Below are positions 43,576-52,763 of a DNA stretch of 64,000 nt, in pieces. Origin of the DNA: Zobellia amurskyensis. GTDB taxonomy: Bacteria; Bacteroidota; Bacteroidia; Flavobacteriales; Flavobacteriaceae. The DNA lies in NCBI RefSeq assembly GCF_009725985.1, contig NZ_RCNR01000001.1, positions 124,001 to 188,000 on the forward strand, given 5' to 3'. The notes under the pieces were generated by a model, which ran no database searches, had not been told where the DNA came from, and saw only the letters and a list, made by a program, of their open reading frames with translations. The position numbers were made by a program, and so were the translations under genes. Position 1 is the stretch's first letter, and each line of letters begins with the position of its first letter.

Positions 43576-44493
43576 ATGAAGAATATACTATTACCTACAG
43601 ATTTTTCAAAAAATGCATGGAATGCCGTATGCTATGCCATAGAGCTTTTTAAGGACGAAGCTTGTACTTTTTATTTAATGAATACATATACTCCGCATAT
43701 TGCCCATAGTAGATTTATGGCGGCAAGTGTTGGTGGGGAAATATTGGAAGATGCGGCCAGAAGTCAATCTGAAAAAGGACTTGCAAATTTAATTTCTCGA
43801 ATACATACGGAATTCAATAATCCAAAACACAAGTTTAGGGTGCGGTCTTCCTTTTCCCTTCTGGTAGATGAGATAAGGGAGTCTGTTGATGTATTCGAAA
43901 TAGACTTGGTCATCACAGGAACAAAGGGAGCTTCTGGACTTGAAGAAATCTTTATGGGTAGTAATACGGTACGCATCATAAAGACCGTAAAAAAATGTCC
44001 AGTGCTAGCTGTTCCATTAAATTTTAAATTTAAGGCCCCAGATGAAATTGCTTTCGCCACAGATTTTAATAGATTTTACACGCAGTCCGAATTAAAGCCG
44101 TTATTGGATATGGCCAAAGCCTTTAAAGCTGTTATAAGAATAGTGCACGTACAACATCAAATTTCTGCATTAACGGAACTGCAAAAGTTTAATTTGAGCA
44201 TGCTACGCAAATATTTAAAAGAAGTGGAGCACTATGTGCATACCGTTTCAGAATTAAATTCAATATCCAGGACATTAGAAGTTTTTAGCGACGAATTGGA
44301 TATTCATCTATTGGCCATGTTACATTATCAACATAGCTATATGGAAAGTATAACACGTGAATCTGTAGTAAAACGTATGGCATTCCACACTCAGATTCCA
44401 TTGTTGGTCATTCCGGAATTGGGCATGTCCGGTTCTTCAAAAAATAAAAGGAACAACGTTTTTTCGTTTCTGAATAAACCTATTTTCTTCTAA
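43576..44493 (+). CDS. Tandem-domain universal stress protein
   Basis: A 305-residue UspA-type protein. The first domain (KNILLPTDFSKNAWNAVCYA to GTKGASGLEEIFMGSNTVRIIKTVKKCPVLAVP) keeps the nucleotide-binding glycines; the second (about residues 155-290) has lost most of the loop pattern, ending FHTQIPLLVIPEL. It is distinct from the copy at 24215 in its degenerate second half. Its own Fnr-type promoter predicts induction at low oxygen, as is usual for USPs in several bacteria. Partner or ligand is unknown. Confidence 0.88.
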   Translation: MKNILLPTDFSKNAWNAVCYAIELFKDEACTFYLMNTYTPHIAHSRFMAASVGGEILEDAARSQSEKGLANLISRIHTEFNNPKHKFRVRSSFSLLVDEIRESVDVFEIDLVITGTKGASGLEEIFMGSNTVRIIKTVKKCPVLAVPLNFKFKAPDEIAFATDFNRFYTQSELKPLLDMAKAFKAVIRIVHVQHQISALTELQKFNLSMLRKYLKEVEHYVHTVSELNSISRTLEVFSDELDIHLLAMLHYQHSYMESITRESVVKRMAFHTQIPLLVIPELGMSGSSKNKRNNVFSFLNKPIFF

Positions 44494-44603
44494 AGAAAGC
44501 AGATAGAATTACAGTTTTTTAATTGCGATAATATTATATGTGATATTTTCAAAGATAAAAAAGATACTGTGTTGCTTCTTCTTAATTTTGTAAAAAATTA
44601 AGC

Positions 44604-45881
44604 ATGAATCTTCCCAATACAGGTCAAAAAAAATTAGTTATTATTGGTGGCGGCTTTGCCGGAATATCTCTTGCCAAAAAACTAAGTGAAATTGATTTAC
44701 AAATTGTTTTGTTGGATAGGCATAACTACCATACATTTCAACCTCTTCTTTACCAAGTTTCAACCAGCGGCCTAGAACCTGATTCTATAGCGTACCCCAT
44801 AAGAAAGGTGCTGAAAAATTTAGAGAATTTTTACTTTAGGCTGGCTAATGTAGACCGCATTGAGCCTGAACAAAAATTGATTTTCACGGATACGGGCAAC
44901 TTACAATATGATTACTTGGTCTTAGCAACAGGTACAAAAACTAATTTCTTTGGAAACCAGCAGATTGCCCAGTACGCTATGTCTATGAAGAGCGTGCCGC
45001 AGGCATTGGATATTAGAAGTTTAATGTTGCAGAATTTTGAGAAGGCAGATGATTCTCAAGACCCGGTAGAACGCAAGGCCTTACTTAATTTTTGTATTGT
45101 GGGAGCAGGACCAACGGGCGTAGAGCTTGCTGGGGCATTTGCAGAATTAAAGAACAATGTTTTTCCAAAGGATTATAGGCATTTGAATGTAGACGAAATG
45201 GAAATAAACTTGTTTGAGGGCAGCCCTAGAGTGTTGCCGCCAATGAGTGAGTATGCTTCTAAAAAAGCCATGAAATTTTTAAAGGAACTAGGTGTTCGTG
45301 TTCACTTGAACGCAATCGCCAGTAATTATGATGGGGAACAAGTAACCCTAAAAGATGGAAGTAGCTTACGTACCAAAAACTTTATATGGACGGCAGGCGT
45401 TACCGGTGCGGCAATAGAGGGTTTTGCACCGCATATATTGGTAGAGCGATTAAATAGGTACAAAGTAAACCATTTCAACCAAGTGGAAGGTTATGATACG
45501 GTTTTTGCCATTGGTGATATTGCTTATATGGAGACGGAAAAATTCCCCAAGGGACACCCACAGGTGGCGCAGCCGGCAATTCAGCAAGGAGAGTTGTTAG
45601 CTAAAAATCTGGAAAAATTATTAGAGGGTAAAGAAATGAAGCCTTTTACGTATGTAGACAAAGGAACTATGGCTACTATAGGGAGAAATAAGGCCGTAGC
45701 AGATATCAAAAAGCTAAAATTTGGAGGCTTTTTTGCATGGTTCATTTGGATGTTTGTTCACCTAATGGCATTGGTTGGCTTTAGGAACAAGGTCATCGTG
45801 TTTTTTAACTGGGCCTATAATTACATTAATTATGACAAAGCGGCACGTCTTATCTTAAGGAGGTTTAACCCTAAAGTATAG
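44604..45881 (+). CDS. ndh: Type II NADH:quinone oxidoreductase (NDH-2)
   Basis: A 425-residue flavoprotein: FAD-binding GGGFAGISLAKKL at the N-terminus, NAD-binding IVGAGPTGVELAGAF (residues about 162-176), WTAGVTGAA and VFAIGDIAYM. C-terminal hydrophobic helix (FFAWFIWMFVHLMALVGF) fits the membrane anchor of NDH-2. It passes electrons from NADH to quinone without proton pumping. A TAATTTTG -7-like box at 44583-44590 lies 13 nt upstream. No Fnr-type palindrome is found at the expected distance. Confidence 0.92.
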   Translation: MNLPNTGQKKLVIIGGGFAGISLAKKLSEIDLQIVLLDRHNYHTFQPLLYQVSTSGLEPDSIAYPIRKVLKNLENFYFRLANVDRIEPEQKLIFTDTGNLQYDYLVLATGTKTNFFGNQQIAQYAMSMKSVPQALDIRSLMLQNFEKADDSQDPVERKALLNFCIVGAGPTGVELAGAFAELKNNVFPKDYRHLNVDEMEINLFEGSPRVLPPMSEYASKKAMKFLKELGVRVHLNAIASNYDGEQVTLKDGSSLRTKNFIWTAGVTGAAIEGFAPHILVERLNRYKVNHFNQVEGYDTVFAIGDIAYMETEKFPKGHPQVAQPAIQQGELLAKNLEKLLEGKEMKPFTYVDKGTMATIGRNKAVADIKKLKFGGFFAWFIWMFVHLMALVGFRNKVIVFFNWAYNYINYDKAARLILRRFNPKV

Positions 45882-45919
45882 TTTAGTAAACGAGATAGCA
45901 ATTAATTCAAAAGCTTTAG

Positions 45920-45927
45920 TATCTTTG
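45920..45927 (+). promoter_or_regulatory. Putative -7 element (TATCTTTG) of the candidate small RNA
   Basis: An exact TAnnTTTG match, followed after about 16 nt by a strong hairpin and then a terminator within 75 nt. No clear -33 TTTG is seen. There is no coding frame that this promoter would serve. Confidence 0.45.
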
Positions 45928-45931
45928 CCGT

Positions 45932-46002
45932 GTTGTGTTGTGACCCAGAACCTGCATAGGTTTGGGCCAATGAAAGGCTTTCCATGTTGGAAGGCTTTTT
46001 TT
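45932..46002 (+). ncRNA. Candidate small RNA with two hairpins
   Basis: The predicted transcript starts near 45932 and ends in the terminator. Hairpin 1 pairs CCCAGAACCT (45944-45953) with AGGTTTGGG (45958-45966) across a GCAT loop, with one wobble pair and one bulged A. Hairpin 2 is the intrinsic terminator. The region has no plausible coding frame and lies between ndh and a minus-strand small gene. No known RNA family is recognised; a 6S-like RNA of Flavobacteriia is one idea that could be tested, but I cannot support it by eye. Confidence 0.5.
45973..46002 (+). terminator. Intrinsic terminator of the candidate small RNA
   Basis: AAAGGCTTTCC (45973-45983) pairs with GGAAGGCTTTT (45989-45999), 11 pairs including two wobbles, loop ATGTT, followed by more T. 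It could also serve ndh, whose stop is 92 bp upstream. Confidence 0.75.
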
Positions 46003-46073
46003 GTGTGCAGTTTGTATGATTATAGAATTAAAATCTTAGCAGAAACAACCCTACTTAGGTAAATTTAATCTTC

Positions 46074-46108
46074 AAAAAAAAGTCTAGGACTTTGGAGAAG
46101 CCTAGTCT
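46074..46108 (-). terminator. Intrinsic terminator of the 41-codon gene
   Basis: On the minus strand AGACTAGG (46108-46101) pairs with CCTAGACT (46088-46081), 7 of 8 pairs, followed by a run of T (46080-46074). It lies 18 bp after the stop of the small gene. Confidence 0.6.
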
Positions 46109-46126
46109 ACTTCTTGGTGAAAAAGA

Positions 46127-46252
46127 TTAGATTTTTTGAAGCTGGCGTTCAAGCAAATTTTCTTGGTTGTGCTTTGAAGTCACTTTATTTTGAATTGACA
46201 TCCACGCCTTTTTTGCCTTTTCTGCTTTTAACTGATATTGTGTTTTTTGCAT
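46127..46252 (-). CDS. Putative 41-residue basic protein, unknown function
   Basis: The minus strand reads ATG at 46250-46252 through 41 codons to TAA at 46127-46129. The product is rich in Lys, Gln and Glu (16 or so charged residues), with LKAEKAKKAWMSIQNK in the middle, helical in character and without a hydrophobic segment. A terminator follows directly, which supports a real transcript. No promoter consensus is clear upstream. It matches no family I recognise; the reading could be chance, since the frame is short and AT-rich. Confidence 0.45.
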   Translation of the reverse strand: MQKTQYQLKAEKAKKAWMSIQNKVTSKHNQENLLERQLQKI

Positions 46253-46531
46253 GATACGAGATTTAGTGGTTTGTGTTTCTACTGGTTTTCTAAAACTGGT
46301 TAAAATTTTTAATTCTTTTCAGTTTTATATCGCTCATTTTCATAAACTTAACAACGGTTCAAACTTACGGGAATTAGATTTATTTTCATCGATGAAATAC
46401 GTTAATAAAACGTTTTTTTCATTTTAAGAATTTTGTCTTGCGTTAATGATTTCATTCATTTTTAAAAAGGGTCAAATATGCGATATCGATAAAAAGCCGT
46501 AATTTTAAACTAGATCTTTAAAGAATATTAT
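46253..46531. other. Non-coding stretch before hmgA
   Basis: AT-rich sequence of 279 bp with no supported gene or clear promoter. It completes the 650-bp gap 45882-46531, whose other parts are the candidate RNA, the small gene and their terminators. Confidence 0.6.
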
Positions 46532-47689
46532 ATGCCTTTATATCATAAGCTGGGAAAGTTTCCGCAAAAGCGACATACCATTTTTAAAAAAGACGATGGT
46601 ACTTTACATTATGAGCAGTTGTTCGGAACTATCGGGTTTGACGGTATGTCATCTTTATTGTATCATTTGCATAGACCTACACAAGTAAAAGAAGTTGGTA
46701 AAACCTTAGACGTTATGCCTAGGGCCGCTGTAGAATACAACATAAAATCAAGATTACTTAAGGGGTTTCAAACAAAGCCGGAAGATGATTATTTAGAGAG
46801 TCGTAAAACGGTACTTTTTAATAGTGATGTACATGTTGGGCTTGCCGCACCAAGAAAATCATTGACAGATTATTTTTATAAAAATACGGATGCAGATGAG
46901 CTCCTGTTTGTTCATAAAGGTTCAGGAACGTTAAAGACGCTTTTGGGTGAAATTCCTTTTGAATATGGCGATTATTTGGTGATTCCCAGGGGTATGATAT
47001 ATCAAATTGAATTTGATACGGAAGATAACCGCTTGTTGATTACCGAAAGCTATCACCCTATTTATACGCCTAAAAGATATCGTAACTGGTTTGGACAACA
47101 CTTGGAGCATTCGCCTTTTTGCGAGCGTGATTTTAAGCTGCCCCAGAACCTGCAAACATATGATGAAAAGGGCGAATTTTTAATTAAAGTGAAGAAGCAA
47201 GGGCAATTGCACCATATGATCTATGCCACGCATCCTTTTGACGTTGTGGGGTGGGACGGGTATAATTTTCCGTATGGTTTCTCAATTCACAACTTTGAAC
47301 CTATTACGGGGCGCGTTCACCAACCGCCACCAGTGCACCAGACCTTTGAGACCAGTGCCTTTGTAGTATGCTCGTTCTGTCCTAGATTGTACGATTATCA
47401 CCCGCAGTCCATTCCTGCACCCTACAATCACTCCAATATAGATTCGGATGAAGTGCTCTATTATGTAGATGGAGACTTTATGAGTCGAAAAGGTATAGAT
47501 GAAGGCTATATTTCTTTGCACCCTGCAGGTATTCCCCATGGTCCGCATCCAGGCACCTACGAAGCCAGTATAGGAAAAAGCAAGACCGAAGAACTTGCGG
47601 TTATGATAGATACGTTTAAGCCTTTAAAATTAACGCAACAGGCCATGGATATTGATGATGGAAAGTATTATAAGAGTTGGTTGGAGTAG
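46532..47689 (+). CDS. hmgA: Homogentisate 1,2-dioxygenase
   Basis: A 385-residue cupin-fold dioxygenase. YGFSIHNFEPITGRVHQPPPVHQTFE, YNHSNIDSDEVLYYVDGDF (with iron-ligand His and Glu) and SLHPAGIPHGPHPG (His) are typical of the HmgA active site. It opens the ring of homogentisate to maleylacetoacetate in tyrosine and phenylalanine breakdown. It is shorter than the 430-450 residues of eukaryotic and proteobacterial enzymes but complete at the conserved motifs. No fumarylacetoacetase or maleylacetoacetate isomerase is adjacent, so the pathway is split across the genome. Confidence 0.9.
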   Translation: MPLYHKLGKFPQKRHTIFKKDDGTLHYEQLFGTIGFDGMSSLLYHLHRPTQVKEVGKTLDVMPRAAVEYNIKSRLLKGFQTKPEDDYLESRKTVLFNSDVHVGLAAPRKSLTDYFYKNTDADELLFVHKGSGTLKTLLGEIPFEYGDYLVIPRGMIYQIEFDTEDNRLLITESYHPIYTPKRYRNWFGQHLEHSPFCERDFKLPQNLQTYDEKGEFLIKVKKQGQLHHMIYATHPFDVVGWDGYNFPYGFSIHNFEPITGRVHQPPPVHQTFETSAFVVCSFCPRLYDYHPQSIPAPYNHSNIDSDEVLYYVDGDFMSRKGIDEGYISLHPAGIPHGPHPGTYEASIGKSKTEELAVMIDTFKPLKLTQQAMDIDDGKYYKSWLE

Positions 47690-47779
47690 AGCTCACAGCA
47701 GGTCTGTTATCTTTTTGCTAAAGCCCATGCTTACGTTTTGCTTTTTGGATACTTTTGAGAAAAGAAAAAAAAGAGACAA

Positions 47780-48334
47780 GTGATATTAGATTTAATAAAG
47801 AATAGACGTTCTGTCTTTCCAGCACAATATAATGACAAGCCAATAGCCAAAGCCGATATTGAAAAAATATTGGAAGCGGCCAATTGGGCACCTACGCATA
47901 AGAAAACCGAACCATGGAGGTTTCGGGTTTTACAAGGTGAGTCACAAGAGAAATTAGGACTTTTTCTTTCTTTAAAATATTTGGAAATCGACCCGAACCC
48001 CAAAGAGTTCAAGGCCAAAAAACTGATTGAAAATCCAAAACGTGCAGGTGCAATTATTGCCATTTGTATGCAAAGAGACCCTGCCCAAAGTATTCCTGAA
48101 TGGGAAGAAGTAGCCGCCACGGCAATGGCCGTTCAGAATATGTGGCTCTGCTGTACCGATATGGGCATTGGTTGCTATTGGAGCTCACCGGGACTTGTTA
48201 AGCACATGAACGATTTCTTTGAAATGAACCAAGGTGAAGCTTGTTTAGGCTTTTTCTATATGGGCTATACGGATGAGGCCATCCCGGATGGGCAACGAAC
48301 TCCAATTGCGGATAAGGTAGTTTGGATGGATTAA
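47780..48334 (+). CDS. Nitroreductase-family flavoprotein (GTG start)
   Basis: A 184-residue NAD(P)H-dependent flavin enzyme: MILDLIKNRRSVFPAQYNDKPI (FMN-phosphate-binding arginines), LEAANWAPTHKKTEPWRF and GCYWSSPG. It starts with GTG at 47780, preceded by an AAGAGA ribosome-binding-like sequence; no ATG lies near. Family members reduce nitroaromatics or quinones. Convergent with the serine hydrolase gene, 14 bp between stops. Substrate unknown. Confidence 0.88.
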   Translation: MILDLIKNRRSVFPAQYNDKPIAKADIEKILEAANWAPTHKKTEPWRFRVLQGESQEKLGLFLSLKYLEIDPNPKEFKAKKLIENPKRAGAIIAICMQRDPAQSIPEWEEVAATAMAVQNMWLCCTDMGIGCYWSSPGLVKHMNDFFEMNQGEACLGFFYMGYTDEAIPDGQRTPIADKVVWMD

Positions 48335-48348
48335 GGCCTGTCCAAAGC

Positions 48349-49665
48349 CTATTCCCTAGTGTACGTATACGTATTTCCTCCTTGTTTTAGTAGCATGGTC
48401 TTTTCTTCTGGATTGAATTCCAGACGTACGCCTGCTTGGTGAAACTCAAAGGCATGCTCTTCTACAGCTTCCAATGGAAATGAAGATTGACCCGTAGCTT
48501 GTGCCGTTAGGGTTCCGTTTTTTTCTGCGATAGTTACTTTTAAGTGCAGTTGTTTGCTTCCATAAATACCTAAATATTTTTCCAAGTCTTCAGCTGTAAC
48601 CTCAATGGTTTCAAAATTGGGTAGGTTAAAAGATTTGTCATAATATGCCGCCAAAACGGCAATAAGAATATCATTGTTGCTATAACGATTGCCATTAGAT
48701 GTGAGTGCCATGGAAATACGGTCCTTGGGAAATGTAGCTAGTTGAGAAGTAAAACCGTCTATACCACCATTGTGTCCAAATCCTTTTTTAGTAAAATAAG
48801 GCATTTCAAACAACCCCATGCCGTAACCATCTTCAAAAGTCTTCATTTGTTTTAGACTTTCTTTGGTAATAAGTTTCCCTTCGAATAGAGCGGTGGAAAA
48901 GGTGTTAAGGTCGGTAGGAGTAGAGACTATGGCTCCGGCTCCTATTGGAATAGACATATGGGTTTCAAAAGACTTGTTCCAGCGGGTATCATAATTATAT
49001 GAAAGGGCCTCATGGTTGTTGGTATTGATGGTGCTCCCCATATATGTGTTTTCCAATTGCAGGGGCTCAGCTATTCTGGTTTTTATAAGATTGGCGTAAC
49101 CGTCCTTTAGCAAGTCTTCCAGAATAAAAGTCAATAGCTGGTAATTGGAGTTGCTGTATTCCCCTTTGCTATTGGGTTCAAAAATACTACCGCCTTGTTC
49201 TATGAGTTCTAGTAGTTGCTGTCTTGTTTTGGGTTGCGTATTCCACAGAAGGTAATCCGGTCTGCTGGTAACGTTGGCAATACCGCTTCGGTGATTAAGC
49301 AAATTACCAATAGTAATGTTAGAGGCATTTTTAATGTTAGGGAAAAAGTCGGCTATAGGTTGGTCCAGAGTTATTTTTCCTTCCTCAATGGCCATAAAAG
49401 TAAGTACAGAAGTAAACATTTTAGTAATGGAACCCACTCTGAATTTGGTGCTTACATCTACTGTTTTTTTGGCTTCAATATCGGCATAACCTATAGTTTT
49501 GGTGTAGATGGTCTTTCCATTATGGGAGAGGGCCACACTTCCCATAAAACGATCATGTTTTTCCAGAGCGGTAAATAGGCTGTCTAGCTTTGGAGAACTG
49601 AAATCCTGCGAAAAAAGAGAAAGACCAATGAAAGTAAAACCAAGTAAGCAGATTATCTTTTTCAT
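48349..49665 (-). CDS. Secreted serine hydrolase, class C beta-lactamase/DD-peptidase family
   Basis: A 438-residue protein with signal peptide (ending LFSQD). The active-site serine motif is GSITKMFT (SXXK), YSNSNYQLL supplies the second motif (YXN), and GHNGGIDGF the third (HXG). A C-terminal DUF3471-like domain follows (about residues 345-438). Such proteins are esterases, peptidases or lactamases; no specific activity can be given. The gene precedes the DUF456 gene on the minus strand in genome order and is transcribed after it, 13 bp apart. Confidence 0.87.
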   Translation of the reverse strand: MKKIICLLGFTFIGLSLFSQDFSSPKLDSLFTALEKHDRFMGSVALSHNGKTIYTKTIGYADIEAKKTVDVSTKFRVGSITKMFTSVLTFMAIEEGKITLDQPIADFFPNIKNASNITIGNLLNHRSGIANVTSRPDYLLWNTQPKTRQQLLELIEQGGSIFEPNSKGEYSNSNYQLLTFILEDLLKDGYANLIKTRIAEPLQLENTYMGSTINTNNHEALSYNYDTRWNKSFETHMSIPIGAGAIVSTPTDLNTFSTALFEGKLITKESLKQMKTFEDGYGMGLFEMPYFTKKGFGHNGGIDGFTSQLATFPKDRISMALTSNGNRYSNNDILIAVLAAYYDKSFNLPNFETIEVTAEDLEKYLGIYGSKQLHLKVTIAEKNGTLTAQATGQSSFPLEAVEEHAFEFHQAGVRLEFNPEEKTMLLKQGGNTYTYTRE

Positions 49666-49678
49666 GGGAAGAGATGTA

Positions 49679-50194
49679 TTAGTTAAGAAACGGAAACAAT
49701 TCTAGCCGGTAGTTCCATGCTTTGGATATAAAGAGACCGAGATAAATTATTGCTATCAAGAACTTCATAAAAGTACCGGTCAAGAAGCCTAAAAACGACC
49801 CAAATGCGGCTTTAGTGGCTGTTTTTCCATCGGCTTTATTCAATAGTTCACCTACCAAGGCACCCACAAATGGCCAAACAATAATACCAAACGGGCCTAA
49901 AATAGGAAAGAATAGAGCAACTAATAGTCCTAGAGTAGTACCGATAACCCCATATTTTGTTCCTCCAAATTTCTTTGTCCCTATGGCCGGAATTACATAA
50001 TCAAGTCCAAAAACTACAAGGGCCAAGGCAGCGGTAATTCCTAAAAATAAATTGTCTTGGGGAACAGCTTTGGTGAGGTGTAATAATAATAGGCCAACCC
50101 AGCTAATAGGAGGGCCAGGAAGTATAGGCAAAAAGCTACCTAGAATTCCAACAAGCATAAAAATGAATCCTAAAACAAGTAATACAATATCCAT
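49679..50194 (-). CDS. DUF456 membrane protein
   Basis: A 171-residue membrane protein with glycine-rich hydrophobic helices: LGFIFMLVGILGSFLPILPGPPISWVGLLLLHL at the N-terminus, GTKKFGGTKYGVIGTTLGLLVALFF and GPFGIIVWPFVGALVGELL. This is the DUF456 pattern, whose function is unknown. It is transcribed just before the serine hydrolase (13 bp gap). Confidence 0.88.
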   Translation of the reverse strand: MDIVLLVLGFIFMLVGILGSFLPILPGPPISWVGLLLLHLTKAVPQDNLFLGITAALALVVFGLDYVIPAIGTKKFGGTKYGVIGTTLGLLVALFFPILGPFGIIVWPFVGALVGELLNKADGKTATKAAFGSFLGFLTGTFMKFLIAIIYLGLFISKAWNYRLELFPFLN

Positions 50195-50405
50195 TTAATC
50201 AATTTCCTGTTTGACGAAGATAACCTCATTTTGTTACACCCCTCACGTCCATCATCTTGTTTTTTTTAGATTGTAATCTGACTGTTAGTGTATTATGGAT
50301 TCTGGTGAGAGAATTTAACCAATTTTAAATTTTCAAACTAAAATTTTAGTTTGAACTATATTTTTAGTTATATTTGTTTTGTAGATGAACTAAATACTTA
50401 GTTAA

Positions 50406-50786
50406 ATGAAGCAATTAACAAAAGCAGAAGAAGAGGTGATGCAGCAGTTATGGCAACTCGAAAAATGCAATGTTGCCGCTATTATTGAACAGTTGCCAGA
50501 ACCAAAACCGGCATACAACACGGTATCCACAATTGTAAGGATTTTAGAAAGCAAAGGTTTTGTAGACCATGAAAAAGAAGGGAAGGGGTATCTGTATTTT
50601 CCCATCGTAAAGAAGTCGGATTACAGCAATCAGAGTATTAACAAGCTGGTAGACGGGTATTTTCAGGGTTCCTTTAAAAGTATGGTCTCTTTCTTTATGA
50701 AGAAGAACGATATGAGTCTCTCGGAATTGGAGTCCATTTTAAAGGATATTAAAAAACCTGACGAGACAAATAAAAAGAATAATTAA
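50406..50786 (+). CDS. BlaI/MecI-family transcriptional repressor
   Basis: A 126-residue winged-helix repressor: LTKAEEEVMQQLWQLEKCNVAAIIEQLP, PAYNTVSTIVRILESKGFVDHEKEGKGYLYFPIV and a dimerisation C-terminus (VDGYFQGSFKSMVSFFMKK). It is paired with a BlaR1-type sensor downstream (11 bp), a common cassette that need not concern beta-lactams. Just upstream (about 50330-50400) the sequence has repeated TAGTT and AACTA segments, such as AACTAAA then TTTTAGTTTG, likely operators for this protein. Confidence 0.92.
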   Translation: MKQLTKAEEEVMQQLWQLEKCNVAAIIEQLPEPKPAYNTVSTIVRILESKGFVDHEKEGKGYLYFPIVKKSDYSNQSINKLVDGYFQGSFKSMVSFFMKKNDMSLSELESILKDIKKPDETNKKNN

Positions 50787-50797
50787 AATCTGTTTTG

Positions 50798-52762
50798 ATG
50801 ATACAGTACATTCTAGAGTGCATCGCCTTTCAATTGGTTTTTCTTGTTATTTATGATTTTTTCTTAAAACGGGAGACCTTTTTTCAATGGAACCGCTTTT
50901 ATCTTTTGAGCACATTTTTGCTGTCTTTAGTGCTGCCCTTTATAAAAATAGAAGCTTTTAAAACCACAGTGGAACAGCCCTATATTGAATATGGCGAGGA
51001 ACTTTGGGGGGTAAATAATGCCCTTGTAGTTGGGGTTCAGGAGCCTACGGGAATAGACATTTCATGGCAAATGGTATTATTTGTATCTGGAGCACTAGTA
51101 GCTACGTTGTTATTGGTGTATAAGCTGCGCCAGCTGTATCTTTTGAGTACAAAAGGAGACAGGATTAGTTTCAAGGAGTTTACGCAAATACTGATTCCCA
51201 ATAGTAATATGGCTTTCTCCTTTTTTAAATCAATTTTTATTGGGGATAAAGTTTCAAAAAGGGATTACACCAATATCATAGCCCATGAATTGGTTCATAT
51301 AAAACAAGGGCACTCGTGGGATTTGCTCTTCTTTGAGCTCATGCGCATTGTTGGCTGGTTTAATCCGCTGGTTTATGTCTACCAAAATAGAATTTCGGAA
51401 TTGCACGAGTTCATCGCCGATGCAAAAGTGGCTAAACGGGATAAAAATGAACAATATCAATTGTTGCTTTCCCAAGTATTCCAAACTCAAAATATATCGT
51501 TCATCAATCACTTTTTCAAATCATCATTAATCAAAAAACGAATTGTCATGTTACAAAAATCACAATCAAAATCGGTTTTCAAATTAAAATATTTGGCATT
51601 GGTGCCCTTGGTACTGGGTATGTTATTTTATACGTCTTGTGAAAATGATAATAAGGACGATGCTATCGACAATGATAATGTTATAACCGTAAGCAGTGTA
51701 GATGATCTCTCTGAAGAAGAGGAAACTATGGTGTATACAAGATTGAAGTCTCTGGCCAGTTCCGAAGAAGCTTGGAGTTTGAAGGTAAAAGATTCCGAAA
51801 ATTCATTGAAGTTCGAAAGTACAAAGGATAACGTATTTGTTTCGGGAATTAACAATGAGCCAATTCGGGCTAAAATGACTATTGATAATAATGGTTCGCC
51901 AAAGTACTTCAAAAACTTTTCACCTTCTGCAGGCGAACCGTACGATTGGAAGAAGATTTATAGAGAAGAAAATCTAGTGCCTTTCTCTTATGTAGATAAA
52001 GTGCCAGTTTTTCCTGGATGTGAAGGTGAAGCAGACGTGAGAGCTTGCTTTCAACAAAATATCCAGAAACATATTAGTAAACATTTTAAATATCCCGAAG
52101 AAGCTCAGAGACAAGGAATTCAAGGCAGGGTAAGTATTATGTTTACTATTGATGAAGATGGTTCAATTGTAGATATTCGAAAAAGAGGTCCCCATGAATT
52201 ATTAGAAAATGAAGCGGTTCGTATCATTGAAAAATTGCCACGTATGACACCGGGTTCTTATGAAGGTAAAATCGTGAAGGTCCCATTTTCAATTCCTATA
52301 TCTTTTAGATTAGAACAAGCAGGGTTCAATCCATTTTCAGTAGATGCTAACTATGTGCAGATGCAACAGGAACAAATAGCCAAATTATCTACTGAGGCGC
52401 AAATGGCTTATGGGAATTCCGTAGCATTTAGAAATGTTGACAATCCTCCTGTTTTTCCTGGCTGTGAAAACGCAGATGACATCTTAGATTGTTTTAAGAA
52501 AAGTATGTATCGGCATATTTCCAAGAATTTCAGATACCCGGAGAATGCACAGGAAAGAGGTGTTCAGGGAAGGGTAAGCGTTATTTTTCTGATGGATACA
52601 TCTGGAAATATCACCCACATTTCTACTAGAGGACCTGATGAATCTCTTGAGAAAGAGGCAAGACGTATTATTGCTAAACTACCACAAATGATCCCTGGGA
52701 GACATAATGGGAAGCAAGTGAATGTGCCGTATGCCATACCTATAACCTTTAGACTTCGCTAA
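50798..52762 (+). CDS. BlaR1-type M56 peptidase with two TonB-like C-terminal domains
   Basis: A 654-residue membrane protein: about four helices, with the zinc-peptidase motif HELVHIKQGH (His163 onward) in the cytoplasmic loop, a further helix (YLALVPLVLGMLFYTSC, near residue 270), then a periplasmic part with two TonB C-terminal domains. These recur around residues 405-505 (PVFPGCEGEADVRACF, then YPEEAQRQGIQGRVSIMF) and 550-653 (PVFPGCENADDILDCF, YPENAQERGVQGRVSVIF). It would sense an outside signal and cleave the BlaI repressor. ATG 50798 is preferred to TTG 50795. Overlaps closely with the next gene. Confidence 0.88.
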   Translation: MIQYILECIAFQLVFLVIYDFFLKRETFFQWNRFYLLSTFLLSLVLPFIKIEAFKTTVEQPYIEYGEELWGVNNALVVGVQEPTGIDISWQMVLFVSGALVATLLLVYKLRQLYLLSTKGDRISFKEFTQILIPNSNMAFSFFKSIFIGDKVSKRDYTNIIAHELVHIKQGHSWDLLFFELMRIVGWFNPLVYVYQNRISELHEFIADAKVAKRDKNEQYQLLLSQVFQTQNISFINHFFKSSLIKKRIVMLQKSQSKSVFKLKYLALVPLVLGMLFYTSCENDNKDDAIDNDNVITVSSVDDLSEEEETMVYTRLKSLASSEEAWSLKVKDSENSLKFESTKDNVFVSGINNEPIRAKMTIDNNGSPKYFKNFSPSAGEPYDWKKIYREENLVPFSYVDKVPVFPGCEGEADVRACFQQNIQKHISKHFKYPEEAQRQGIQGRVSIMFTIDEDGSIVDIRKRGPHELLENEAVRIIEKLPRMTPGSYEGKIVKVPFSIPISFRLEQAGFNPFSVDANYVQMQQEQIAKLSTEAQMAYGNSVAFRNVDNPPVFPGCENADDILDCFKKSMYRHISKNFRYPENAQERGVQGRVSVIFLMDTSGNITHISTRGPDESLEKEARRIIAKLPQMIPGRHNGKQVNVPYAIPITFRLR

Positions 52763-52763
52763 T

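Noticed and set aside
44553-44590. Fnr-type promoter for ndh
   Set aside because: There is a -7-like TAATTTTG box, but the bases at the expected palindrome position do not fit TGAYA-N2-TRTCA.
45944-46002. tRNA or SRP RNA in the ndh-hmgA gap
   Set aside because: Two simple hairpins with no cloverleaf, no CCA end, and no SRP apical-loop sequence.
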